A DNA stretch of 64,000 bases from assembly GCA_963666825.2 (NCBI GenBank), contig OY763044.2, positions 4,340,001-4,404,000 of the forward strand, written 5' to 3'. The stretch comes from Saccharicrinis sp963666825. Its GTDB lineage: Bacteria > Bacteroidota > Bacteroidia > Bacteroidales > Marinilabiliaceae. Positions 9,853 through 18,029 of the stretch are shown one piece after another; within the stretch, counting starts at the first letter, position 1, and the number at the start of each line of letters is the position of its first letter. Below the pieces are notes generated by a model, which was not told the DNA's origin, made no database searches, and was given only the letters and a program-made list of their open reading frames with translations. A program made the translations under genes and the position numbers.

Positions 9853-10875
9853 ATGGAATTATATCTTGATTCTGCTGACATTAATGAAATCGAAGAAGCA
9901 TTTAAGTTAGGATTTATTGACGGTTTAACAACCACTCCAACTTTTATGCACAGACACGGAATTACCGACATTGACGGAGCTATTGTTAAACTTTCTAAGA
10001 TGGTTCCTGTTCTTATGATCGAAGCTTTAGGCGATACTGCTGAAGAAATCGTTACTGAAGCTAAAAGATTATTAAGTTTAGGACTTGACAAAAAGAAGAC
10101 TGTATTTAAAATTCCAGCTTCATTAATTGCTGCAAAAGCTTGTAAAATGCTTCGTGACGAAGACATGATGGTAAATATCCACTTGGTGTACAACATACAA
10201 CAAGCATACATGGCAATGGCTGCGGGAGCAACTTATGTTTGTGTGTTAGTTGGTCGTATGCAAGACCAAGGATACGATGCATTAAAATTAGTTCAGGATT
10301 GTGTTAACCTTGTTAACAAATACAATTACGATACTAAAATTATGTTTTCTTCTGTTCGTCATCCTGAACATGTTAAGAACGCTATTGAAATAGGTTGTCA
10401 AAACATCACTATTCCTTGGAATATCATGAAAAACCTAAACAATAACAACTTTACAGAAATAGGAACTCAACAGTTTGTTAACCATACTCGCCAAATGACA
10501 TTAAAAGTTGGTGAAGTTATCGGAAGCAAAAACCCAACTATTGGATTAGATGCTAAAGTTACTGATGCTACTGTTGAAATGACTAAATACGGAACCGGAG
10601 CTGTTTCTGTAGTTGATGCAGAAGGTAACTTAAAAGGTATTTTTACTGACGGTGACTTACGTCGTCATATGAATACTAACGGAGAAAAAATCCTTACAAT
10701 GACAATGGGTGATTTCGACATGAAAATGCCAATCGCTATTGATATTGATGAGAAATTACATACTGCAGTAGGTATTTTCAAAGAAAAACAAATTGACAAC
10801 ATCATTGCTGTTTCTAACGGAAAACCTGCAGGAATGCTTGATGTACAAGATCTTGTAAAACTAGAGATTCTTTAA
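9853..10875 (+). CDS. Transaldolase/FSA-like domain fused to a KdsD-type CBS pair
   Basis: A 340-aa two-part protein. Residues 1 to about 215 resemble the small transaldolase/fructose-6-phosphate aldolase family: LYLDSAD at the start, TTTPT for TTNPS, and Lys86 in VFKIPAS at the Schiff-base lysine position. By eye, Glu57 replaces FSA Gln59 and Leu132 replaces FSA Tyr131, so the active site looks closer to transaldolase. Residues about 225-340 are two CBS motifs (AVSVVDAEGNLKGIFTDGDL) very like the C-terminus of KdsD, the arabinose-5-phosphate isomerase. No SIS-domain KdsD occurs in the window. It sits between kdsA and kdnA, so a role in supplying or controlling arabinose 5-phosphate is inferred, not shown. 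Confidence 0.8.
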   Translation: MELYLDSADINEIEEAFKLGFIDGLTTTPTFMHRHGITDIDGAIVKLSKMVPVLMIEALGDTAEEIVTEAKRLLSLGLDKKKTVFKIPASLIAAKACKMLRDEDMMVNIHLVYNIQQAYMAMAAGATYVCVLVGRMQDQGYDALKLVQDCVNLVNKYNYDTKIMFSSVRHPEHVKNAIEIGCQNITIPWNIMKNLNNNNFTEIGTQQFVNHTRQMTLKVGEVIGSKNPTIGLDAKVTDATVEMTKYGTGAVSVVDAEGNLKGIFTDGDLRRHMNTNGEKILTMTMGDFDMKMPIAIDIDEKLHTAVGIFKEKQIDNIIAVSNGKPAGMLDVQDLVKLEIL

Positions 10876-10926
10876 TAGTCGAACATAATGATTTTATCCC
10901 TTTTGTGGATAACATTAAAATATAAA

Positions 10927-10951
10927 AGGGGTGATTTTCATAATCACCCTT
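10927..10951 (+). terminator. Hairpin between the transaldolase-CBS gene and kdnA
   Basis: AGGGGTGATT (10927-10936) pairs with AATCACCCTT (10942-10951), ten pairs with one G-U and a 5-nt loop. No T tract follows directly, so it may be a partial terminator or mRNA-stabilising stem. It would lower downstream expression if functional. Confidence 0.45.
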
Positions 10952-10962
10952 ATTACGTTTAA

Positions 10963-11008
10963 GGCATAAGTCTTATGTCTTTTTTCTAACAACTAAAAAA
11001 CTAATAAT
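10963..11008 (+). repeat. Heptad-phased element before kdnA
   Basis: GGCATAAG and CTTATGTC (10963-10979) form a tight inverted repeat followed by six T. TCT/ACT triplets start at 10971, 10978, 10985 and 10992 (exact 7-bp steps), then 11000 (8 bp), with the ATG at 11009. The layout matches the elements before kdnB, kdsB, pflA and focA although the sequence differs. It could also act as a terminator. Confidence 0.4.
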
Positions 11009-12190
11009 ATGCCAGGTACTGAATTATTTGGTAAAGAAGAAAAAGAACAAGTAATGGAAGTCCTTGAAACAGGGATTTTGTTCAGATATAATCATGATGC
11101 ACAAAGAAAAGGCATCTGGAAAGCAAAACAATTTGAAACTGAGTTTGCTGAATATCATGGTGCAAAATTTTGTCACATGGTATCAAGCGGAACCGCTGCA
11201 GACTGTGTTTCTTTAGCTTCAGTAGGCGTTGGAGCCGGTGATGAAGTAATCGTTCCTCCATTTACATTTATCGCTCCGGTTGAAGCTGTAGTTAATTGTG
11301 GTGCGGTGCCTGTATTTGCAGAAATTGACGAAACACTTTGCTTATCAGCAAAATCAATTGAAGCTGCAATTACACCAAAAACAAAAGCTGTAATGCTAAT
11401 TCACATGGTTGGTGCCATGGCTCAAATTGATGAAATAGTGGAAGTTTGCAACAAACACAATATCATTTTAATTGAAGATACTGCACAAGCACTTGGAGGT
11501 TCTTTTAAAGGACAAATGTTAGGTACTTTTGGTAAAGTTGCATGTTATTCTTTCGACTTTTTCAAATTAATTACTGCAGGTGAAGGTGGTGCCATCATTA
11601 CTAACGACGAGGAAGTATATACAACTGCTCATACATATAGTGATCACGGGCACAGCCATATTGGCGACAACCGTGGTGCAGAAGATCATCCTATTTTAGG
11701 AACCAACTACAGAATTGGAGAATTAAACGCAGCTGTTGGATTAGCTCAGTTTAGAAAAATAGACTACATCTTAGAAAAACTAAGAGCTAACAAAAAGGTA
11801 TTAAAAGATTACTTGAAGAAATTTCCTCAGGTTAAATTTCGTAATGTACCTGATGAAGCAGGAGATTCTGCAACTGTATTAAACTTTTTCTTACCAACTC
11901 AACAAGATGCTGAAAAAGCATGTGCTGAATTAGGAAAAGAAGGTGTTGCTGCTGCTTATTGGTACAACAACAATTACCACTTTATTAAAAACTGGAACCA
12001 CTTAAAAGAATGTAAGGTTGCTGGTCCTGTAGGTATGCAATTCCTTGACAAGCCTCAAGACTACAACAATCTTGATCTACCTGTATCTTATGATATCATA
12101 GGTCGTTTGGTTTCTATTAACATTAATATTACAAGCACACCTGAACAATTAGAGGCTATTTGCAAAGCTTTTGATAAGGTGTTGGGATAA
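11009..12190 (+). CDS. kdnA: 8-amino-3,8-dideoxy-manno-octulosonate transaminase (KdnA-like)
   Basis: A 393-aa DegT/DnrJ/EryC1-type PLP aminotransferase. Lys186 in SFDFFKLITAGEGG is the Schiff-base lysine, Asp157 in IEDTAQ contacts the PLP ring, and SSGTAADCVSLA binds the phosphate. Beside an iron alcohol dehydrogenase and Kdo genes, the closest known precedent is KdnA of Shewanella, which transfers an amino group to 8-oxo-Kdo to give Kdo8N. The family alone covers many sugar aminotransferases, so the specific call rests on the neighbours. Confidence 0.85.
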   Translation: MPGTELFGKEEKEQVMEVLETGILFRYNHDAQRKGIWKAKQFETEFAEYHGAKFCHMVSSGTAADCVSLASVGVGAGDEVIVPPFTFIAPVEAVVNCGAVPVFAEIDETLCLSAKSIEAAITPKTKAVMLIHMVGAMAQIDEIVEVCNKHNIILIEDTAQALGGSFKGQMLGTFGKVACYSFDFFKLITAGEGGAIITNDEEVYTTAHTYSDHGHSHIGDNRGAEDHPILGTNYRIGELNAAVGLAQFRKIDYILEKLRANKKVLKDYLKKFPQVKFRNVPDEAGDSATVLNFFLPTQQDAEKACAELGKEGVAAAYWYNNNYHFIKNWNHLKECKVAGPVGMQFLDKPQDYNNLDLPVSYDIIGRLVSININITSTPEQLEAICKAFDKVLG

Positions 12191-12251
12191 TAATATTTTT
12201 TCAATCACAAATTTGAGATAAACCACCTTTCATTTTGTGATGTATCGTTTG

Positions 12252-12306
12252 TTGTTAGTTGATTATAAGAATCAACTTTCAACTTTTAACTAACAATTTT
12301 ATTACA
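12252..12306 (+). repeat. Heptad-phased inverted-repeat element before kdnB
   Basis: AGTTGATT-ATAAG-AATCAACT (12257-12277) is a perfect 8-bp hairpin. Its right arm runs into an array in which AACT starts at 12274, 12281 and 12288 and AATT at 12295, all 7 bp apart. The left arm TTGTTAGTTGATT (12252-12264) also pairs with the AACTAACAA end. The kdnB ATG follows at 12307. Confidence 0.6.
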
Positions 12307-13395
12307 ATGTTATACGATTTTAGAAGTTTTGTAAATCCCGGACATTATGCCTTTGGTAAAGGAACATTCAATCATTTAGGAGAATTAATTGACAGAAGAA
12401 AAACGCCTACAAATGATTGGACTGTTTTTATGATTGATCACTTCTTCCAGGATAAAGAGGATATATTGAATCGCATTCCTAAATCAGATAAAGATTTAGT
12501 GATTTTTATTGATTCAACAGACGAACCAAAAACTACATTAGTTAATAAATATCGTGATCAGATTTTAGCTCACCAGGATACTTTACCTGCTGTAATGGTT
12601 GGTATGGGTGGCGGAACTGCTATGGATTACGCTAAATCTACAGGTTTAATGGTTACAAACCCAGGTGACTCAAAAGATTACCAAGGATTAGATTTAATAA
12701 AAAACGAAGGAATTTATACTATTTGTATCCCTACCATTACAGGTACCGGAGCTGAAGTTTCTATGACTGCAGTTCTAAGCGGCCCTGAAAAAAAGTTAGG
12801 TATCAAATGTGATTATACAATTCCTAACGAAATCATTTTTGATCCTGAGTTATTAGCTACAGTACCTGATGATGATCGTTTTTTTACAGGAATGGACAAC
12901 TTCATTCACAATGTAGAATCCATGAATGGAAGCTGGATTAATTCAATGGGACTAGCTTTTGCAGAAAAATCTAACGAGATCACTGTTGATGTTTTTATGA
13001 ATAATTACTCTGATCGCTTAGAAGCTGATGAAAAAATGATGGTTGCTTCTATCATGGGAGGAAACAGTACTACTTATGGTCAGGTTGGCGTTTGTCATGC
13101 TTTATCTTATGGTTTAGCTGTTGTATTAGGCACTCACCATGGCGTTGGTAACTGCATAGTTTTCAACCAACTTGAGAAGTATTATACAGAGGGCTACAAG
13201 ACTTTCAAAGAAATGCAGGCCGTTCAGGGTGTTGAGATCCCTACTGGCATTACAGCAGGATGTACGGAAGCGCAATTTGACCAAATGGTTGAAGTAAGCT
13301 GGGCTTTAGAACACATGTGGAACAATGCTTTTGGTGCAGATTGGAGAAATAAAATTTCCAAAGAAGAAATTAAAGATCTTTTTAAAAGAATGTAG
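12307..13395 (+). CDS. kdnB: Kdo 8-oxidase, iron-type alcohol dehydrogenase (KdnB-like)
   Basis: A group III (iron-type) alcohol dehydrogenase. The start at 12307 (MLYDFRSF) gives 362 aa; an earlier in-frame ATG at 12259 lies inside the repeat element and adds an atypical leader. GGGT (101-104) binds the nucleotide, and TITGTGAEVS is the family signature. Asp197, His201, His264 and His277/278 fit the metal ligands. KdnB oxidises C8 of Kdo to the aldehyde that KdnA aminates. The pairing with kdnA inside a Kdo cluster makes this role likely. Confidence 0.85.
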   Translation: MLYDFRSFVNPGHYAFGKGTFNHLGELIDRRKTPTNDWTVFMIDHFFQDKEDILNRIPKSDKDLVIFIDSTDEPKTTLVNKYRDQILAHQDTLPAVMVGMGGGTAMDYAKSTGLMVTNPGDSKDYQGLDLIKNEGIYTICIPTITGTGAEVSMTAVLSGPEKKLGIKCDYTIPNEIIFDPELLATVPDDDRFFTGMDNFIHNVESMNGSWINSMGLAFAEKSNEITVDVFMNNYSDRLEADEKMMVASIMGGNSTTYGQVGVCHALSYGLAVVLGTHHGVGNCIVFNQLEKYYTEGYKTFKEMQAVQGVEIPTGITAGCTEAQFDQMVEVSWALEHMWNNAFGADWRNKISKEEIKDLFKRM

Positions 13396-13419
13396 AATTA
13401 GTATAAAGTAGTAAGACAT

Positions 13420-13528
<109 letters not shown>

Positions 13529-13532
13529 AAAC

Positions 13533-14291
13533 ATGAATATTGTTGGAATAATTCCAAGTCGTTATAGTTCAACCCGCTTACCAGGAAAACCACTTGCAAT
13601 GATAGGTGACAAACCAATGGTTCAATGGGTATATGAAAACTGCAGCAAAGGTTTGGATCATGTATTTGTTGCTACTGACGACCAAAGAATTGTGGATGCT
13701 GTAGAAGCATTTGGAGGGAAAGCTGTTATGACTAAAGAAAACCACACCAGTGGAACAGACAGATGTGCAGAAGCAGCAGAAAAGATTAAGGAAAAATATG
13801 GTTTAGACTCTGATGTTATAATAAATATCCAGGGTGATGAGCCATTCTTCAATCCTGAAATACTTGAAGATGTAAAAAAGAGCTTTGATAATCCTGAAAC
13901 ACAGATTGCAACAATGATTCAGGAAGCTACGGAGCCTGATCATATCTTCAATCCTGGTGAAGCAAAAGTCATTCTTAATCCTAAAAACGAGGCTATCTAC
14001 TTTAGTAGGTCACCAATTCCATATTTAAGAAATGTTGAACAATCAGAATGGTTAAAACACCATACATACTATCGTCACTTAGGAATATATGCATATAGGA
14101 TTGACACCTTAAATAAGATTGTTCAATTAGAGCCATCTTCTCTTGAAAAGGCTGAATCTTTAGAACAATTAAGATGGATTGAAAATGGCATTCCTGTTAC
14201 TTGTGTTATTACAGAAATGGATGAAACCATGTGCATCGATACACCTGAGGATTTAGAAAAGGCCAATGAATTTATCAAAAACATGAAATAA
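13533..14291 (+). CDS. kdsB: 3-deoxy-manno-octulosonate cytidylyltransferase
   Basis: Activates Kdo (here probably Kdo8N) with CTP to the CMP-sugar used by the Kdo transferase. The 252-aa protein starts with the nucleotide-binding signature IIPSRYSSTRLPGKPL, has VFVATDDQRI, and NIQGDEPF with the metal-binding Asp. Near the C-terminus CIDTPEDLEKA is also typical. The upstream leader is occupied by CTTTATA repeats. kdsC follows after 14 nt, so the two are co-transcribed. Confidence 0.95.
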   Translation: MNIVGIIPSRYSSTRLPGKPLAMIGDKPMVQWVYENCSKGLDHVFVATDDQRIVDAVEAFGGKAVMTKENHTSGTDRCAEAAEKIKEKYGLDSDVIINIQGDEPFFNPEILEDVKKSFDNPETQIATMIQEATEPDHIFNPGEAKVILNPKNEAIYFSRSPIPYLRNVEQSEWLKHHTYYRHLGIYAYRIDTLNKIVQLEPSSLEKAESLEQLRWIENGIPVTCVITEMDETMCIDTPEDLEKANEFIKNMK

Positions 14292-14305
14292 ACAATACCC
14301 TTTTC

Positions 14306-15001
14306 ATGACTTTAAATAATAATTTGAAACATATAGAAGATACTTTTAAAGGTATTGGAGGAACATTTATTACGCCAACTGATAAGCTTCAAAATAAATT
14401 AAAGAAGATAAAAGCTTTTATTTTCGATTGGGATGGAGTTTTTAACAATGGATCTAAAGTTGGAGATGAAGGAAGTAGTTTTGCAGAACCGGATGCCATG
14501 GGTGTTAACATGCTTAAGTTAGATTTTTGGCTTCGTAACGGAATACTACCTTATACTTTTATAGTTACAGGAGAAGAAAACAAGAGTGCTCAGTTTTTAG
14601 CAACTCGAGAACACATGAATGCAGCTTTCTATAGGTGTAAATTTAAGGTTAAAGCATTAGAGCGTATTTGTAAAGAAAACAACCTTCAACCAGATGAGAT
14701 TGCTTTTATTTTTGATGACATTCTGGATGTAGAGTTAGCACGATCATGTGGTGCAAGTTTCCAAATTAACAGAAATGCAAATCCTCTGTTCAATCAGTTC
14801 TTGGTAGAAACTAAAAGCTGTGATTACAGAACTGGTAGTACTGGAGGTAATGGGGGTGTTCGAGAAATCTGCGAGTTAATCATAGGGTTAAACGGTGATT
14901 TACCTCAAGCTATTGAAACCAGAATTGAATTTACAGGCGGTTATACCAAATACCTGAATGACCGTAATTTGATCAATACACTTTGCGAGCCTGTAGAATA
15001 G
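14306..15001 (+). CDS. kdsC: Kdo-8-phosphate phosphatase, KdsC/YrbI HAD family
   Basis: Removes the phosphate from Kdo 8-phosphate. A 231-aa HAD hydrolase of the small C0 type. The nucleophile motif is DWDGV with Asp41 and Asp43, then VTGEENKSA (motif II), KVKALERIC with the motif III lysine, and IFDDILDVELA (motif IV). The GGNGGVREICELI segment near the C-terminus is the KdsC family end. It carries about 35 extra N-terminal residues compared with E. coli KdsC. It completes the route from arabinose 5-phosphate to the CMP-sugar. Confidence 0.88.
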   Translation: MTLNNNLKHIEDTFKGIGGTFITPTDKLQNKLKKIKAFIFDWDGVFNNGSKVGDEGSSFAEPDAMGVNMLKLDFWLRNGILPYTFIVTGEENKSAQFLATREHMNAAFYRCKFKVKALERICKENNLQPDEIAFIFDDILDVELARSCGASFQINRNANPLFNQFLVETKSCDYRTGSTGGNGGVREICELIIGLNGDLPQAIETRIEFTGGYTKYLNDRNLINTLCEPVE

Positions 15002-15018
15002 TTAAAAATAATATAATA

Positions 15019-15054
15019 GATATCAAACTAACTCATTAAAATTAGTTTGATATC
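15019..15054. terminator. Bidirectional terminator after kdsC
   Basis: A perfect 13-bp stem: GATATCAAACTAA (15019-15031) with TTAGTTTGATATC (15042-15054), loop of ten bases. It separates kdsC from the convergent glycerophosphotransferase-like gene. T content is modest on both sides. Confidence 0.75.
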
Positions 15055-15063
15055 CTTATTTCC

Positions 15064-16179
15064 TTATAATCTCTTTTCTTCTAGTAAAAATTCTTTAATG
15101 GCCTGAGCGCCTCTTACTCCTGAAGGAACATCTGTAATTGAAAATCGCTTAGAAAATTCATCCTCTTGCTTTTCTACGTATTTACCATGATTCTTAATCG
15201 CGCTATTAATGGCAGTATCAAATTCTTTAATATCGCAAACCACATCTCCTAACTCCCACATTTTAACCTCTTTATTTCCATAAGGATTCAAAAAAACACA
15301 AGGCCTTGGCTTATATAAAAACTCATATCCCTGACTACTTATATCTCCCAGATATATATCTGCATATTTTGTATAAGTCATATCAATTAAAGCATCACTG
15401 CCTGTATCAATTAAAATATTTTCACAGTCACAATATCTTTTTACTAATTTTCTTGTGGAATTATTTTGAAATAATTTTAAATGAGGAGCAAAAATTAAAT
15501 TAAACTCTTTATGCTGAGCAAAGAAATCTATTATTTGAATACCCCATTCTTTCCATGAAGAAAAATTCTTAACATAACTAGGATTATAAACTACCGTAGG
15601 TCGTTTATTAACAAAAGGGTGATCAGTACTTATTTTTTCTGCAATTTCAAGCTTTGCATAACCAATATTCTTATAAACGGTGTTACTAGTTTTTAAATTT
15701 TCTTTCGCCAGACGAATTATCTCATCACTACCCAATAAGGTTAAATTATATCTTCCTTTAGCCCTTGAATAGGAAACAGGACTATCTCCAGATCCATGTG
15801 TTAATAAAACATATATTTTATTTTTAGCCTCATCCCTATCCATAATTCGATTCAAATAATGTTGAGGTGTTAACAACACATCATAAGATACAATTCTATC
15901 AAAATTATTATTTATTATATTATCATATGTTGGATATGGTTTTTTCTTAAATTTTCTTGTTAATTCATACCATTTTGTTGGTTTTAACAGAACAACATTA
16001 CATTTATTATCCGGATATAACTCCAACAAATCATTAATTATTCTATAATTAACTTCTGTTGAAGTCAATACATCAACCTGAAACCCCTCTATAACCGAAC
16101 ATTCACAAGCAATAGGAATTACATGATGAATATGTGCCTTATGCCCGATAAGAAAAAATGCCAATTTATAATCCTTCAT
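15064..16179 (-). CDS. CDP-glycerol glycerophosphotransferase-like protein
   Basis: A 371-aa protein resembling the TagB/TagF family, which transfer glycerol phosphate or related groups in cell-surface polymers. THGSGD in the middle and LGDISSQGYEFLYKPRPCVF toward the C-terminus correspond to the conserved donor-binding part of the GT-B fold. No signal peptide or membrane segment is clear, so it likely acts on the cytoplasmic side of the membrane. Its position next to the Kdo8N genes, LicD-like and sulfotransferase genes suggests decoration of lipopolysaccharide or capsule. Donor and acceptor are unknown. Confidence 0.7.
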   Translation of the reverse strand: MKDYKLAFFLIGHKAHIHHVIPIACECSVIEGFQVDVLTSTEVNYRIINDLLELYPDNKCNVVLLKPTKWYELTRKFKKKPYPTYDNIINNNFDRIVSYDVLLTPQHYLNRIMDRDEAKNKIYVLLTHGSGDSPVSYSRAKGRYNLTLLGSDEIIRLAKENLKTSNTVYKNIGYAKLEIAEKISTDHPFVNKRPTVVYNPSYVKNFSSWKEWGIQIIDFFAQHKEFNLIFAPHLKLFQNNSTRKLVKRYCDCENILIDTGSDALIDMTYTKYADIYLGDISSQGYEFLYKPRPCVFLNPYGNKEVKMWELGDVVCDIKEFDTAINSAIKNHGKYVEKQEDEFSKRFSITDVPSGVRGAQAIKEFLLEEKRL

Positions 16180-16305
16180 TTAAGTCTTCTTGCTATTAAA
16201 AATACTAATCTGACAAAAGTAAATTAAAAAAGAAATCTAGTAATAATAAATTAGTTGTTTAATATAGTTCTTCTCCAATTCATTTAGATTTCTCATAACA
16301 ATAAT

Positions 16306-16313
16306 TATTTTTG
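16306..16313 (+). promoter_or_regulatory. -7 element upstream of the licD-like gene
   Basis: TATTTTTG followed by C matches TAnnTTTG, 27 nt before the ATG at 16341. A weak TTTAG at 16283-16287 sits at about the right distance for a -33 element. Confidence 0.5.
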
Positions 16314-16340
16314 CACTCAGGAACTAATAACGGTTATTGA

Positions 16341-16940
16341 ATGCTAGAATTAAAAGGAAAGAAGCTTGACAAAGCGAGAAAACTACTTTTCCACATTACT
16401 AAAACTCTAGATAATAATAAAATCACTTATCACCTTGAAGGTGGTACGCTTTTAGGGATTGTTAGAGATGGAGATTTATTACCCTGGGATCATGATATTG
16501 ATTTATCAATTGACATTAATGATGCAAAAAGGTTAAAATCATTACAACGTATCTTTTGGTTAAAAGGGCTTAAACTAAGTGAGAGAAAATACACAAAGTC
16601 ATTTGGTGCAATACAAAAAGGACAAACTCGTATCTTTAAGGTTAAACCAATCGCCTTTTCGTTATGGAATATCTTTGACCGCAAGTTTGATAAAAAAGCA
16701 ATGATTGGTGATATATTTGTTAAAACAACTGACAACCAACACACTTATTGGCAAGCAAAGGGCAAAATATTAAGAGTTTGTAAATCTCACTATAACGGAT
16801 ACTCCACTATCAACTATAATGGACATGAACTAAAAATACCGTTAAACTTTGATGACTACCTAACAGCCAAATATGGAGACTGGAAGGTTCCAGTTAAGGA
16901 ATGGAACTGTAAAAAAGATGAAAAAACAATTTGCGCATAA
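16341..16940 (+). CDS. LicD-family phosphotransferase-like protein
   Basis: A short (199 aa) member of the LicD/fukutin nucleotidyltransferase-fold group. EGGTLLG (33-39) and the DHDID metal-binding triad (50-54) are the family signatures. LicD proteins transfer phosphocholine or other phospho-groups onto surface sugars. The length is at the lower end for the family, but the N-terminal catalytic half looks intact. The flanking genes point to glycan decoration. The transferred group cannot be deduced. Confidence 0.75.
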   Translation: MLELKGKKLDKARKLLFHITKTLDNNKITYHLEGGTLLGIVRDGDLLPWDHDIDLSIDINDAKRLKSLQRIFWLKGLKLSERKYTKSFGAIQKGQTRIFKVKPIAFSLWNIFDRKFDKKAMIGDIFVKTTDNQHTYWQAKGKILRVCKSHYNGYSTINYNGHELKIPLNFDDYLTAKYGDWKVPVKEWNCKKDEKTICA

Positions 16941-16975
16941 TTCATCTTATATTCTGATTTATTAGGCAGATTTAT

Positions 16976-17809
16976 TTATTCAATAGTAAACTGTCTTAAA
17001 CTCAAATTAGATTCATTTAAGATAGATTCAATCTTATTTAAATCTTCATCATTAAAATATTCTTTCCATTCACCAATTTTTCCGCTCCTGACAAATGAAC
17101 CTGAAAACTTTTTTCTTCTGGATACAACTAATGCCCCACCTCTTTCTTCTTCCATTTGCTGAACACTTTTTTTCGATGAGAACTCCATAGCCTTATGAAT
17201 TAATTCCTCATCATATTTTAATCCCAAAAATCTAATCATTTCAGAAAAAGCATTATATGGATCATTCATTAACTTCTCATAACTAAGCCATAAAGTCGTA
17301 TCCGGGTATTTTTCTTTTAATTGCTTTTGATGATTATACACATTGATAAACTTTGGTAGTCTTTTTTCAATGATCTTTCTGGGATGTGATACGTATTTTC
17401 CTCTTTTTTTATAGAAATAGAAATAAAAAGAAATCAAATAATCCAATGGATTCCTGTATAATGAAATATTCTTATTCCAAAGATGATGTTCAATAAATTC
17501 ATGAGTATGTATAATTGAAGGAATCTCCGTTGAAATCTTCTTTCTATTCTCAATTAGCAGGCCTAAATCTTTACTCTTTAATCGTCTTTCAGAACTATGA
17601 AAAAAGAAATCATTTTGCATTTGATCATATGATACTTTTGAACCATCACCGTATAAAGAGTTCAAATAATTACTCAGAAATAACAAACTATAAGTGGTCC
17701 CCGATTTCATTAAAGTATAAATCCACACACTATCTATCGACAAAGCTATTAATGCATTCTTTTTAATCTGATCAATAGCTTTTTTATCCCTACTTTTTAA
17801 AATTTTCAT
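16976..17809 (-). CDS. PAPS-dependent sulfotransferase
   Basis: A 277-aa sulfotransferase-fold protein. KSGTTY (35-40) is the 5'-phosphosulfate-binding loop, YRNPLDYLISFYF (about 135-147) is the 3'-phosphate-binding segment, and FVRSGKIGEWKEYF near the C-terminus matches the RxGxxGDWK motif. It would move sulfate from PAPS to a hydroxyl of a glycan or lipid. Convergent with the licD-like gene. Sulfated surface glycans are common in marine Bacteroidota; the acceptor here is unknown. Confidence 0.82.
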   Translation of the reverse strand: MKILKSRDKKAIDQIKKNALIALSIDSVWIYTLMKSGTTYSLLFLSNYLNSLYGDGSKVSYDQMQNDFFFHSSERRLKSKDLGLLIENRKKISTEIPSIIHTHEFIEHHLWNKNISLYRNPLDYLISFYFYFYKKRGKYVSHPRKIIEKRLPKFINVYNHQKQLKEKYPDTTLWLSYEKLMNDPYNAFSEMIRFLGLKYDEELIHKAMEFSSKKSVQQMEEERGGALVVSRRKKFSGSFVRSGKIGEWKEYFNDEDLNKIESILNESNLSLRQFTIE

Positions 17810-17967
17810 ATCCCAATGTTAAAAACTTAATCCAACCACTCTATTAATAATTCGTTAAAACTAGATACTAGAAGTAAGACTATGATCTCGATAGCTGTCA
17901 AAATCCGAAAAAGGCATGTGAAACAGGCATTTTTACAGACCTAACAACAAATCACAACAATTAGGTA

Positions 17968-17998
17968 TTGACCAAGTCTGGTGAGCAATATATTTTTG
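17968..17998 (+). promoter_or_regulatory. Full promoter (-33 and -7) for the CxxC protein gene
   Basis: TTG (17968-17970) and TATTTTTG (17991-17998) are separated by 20 nt, matching the Bacteroidota -33/-7 arrangement. This is the best complete promoter I see in the window. Transcription should start near 18004. Confidence 0.65.
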
Positions 17999-18004
17999 CC
18001 TTTA

Positions 18005-18019
18005 TTAGATTTAATCTAA
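18005..18019. promoter_or_regulatory. 15-bp perfect palindrome at the predicted start of the CxxC gene transcript
   Basis: TTAGATT-T-AATCTAA lies directly after the -7 box, where a bound repressor would block initiation. Its half-sites are those of the palindrome at 4781-4795 in reverse order. Confidence 0.4.
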
Positions 18020-18029
18020 ATAAAGCATC

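Noticed and set aside
9813..10211. 132-aa minus-strand ORF over the transaldolase-CBS gene
   Set aside because: It lies opposite a well-supported coding frame and shows no recognisable domain; a shadow ORF.
12259..12306. Longer kdnB from the ATG at 12259
   Set aside because: The extra 16 residues would be encoded by the repeat/hairpin element and have no counterpart in iron alcohol dehydrogenases.
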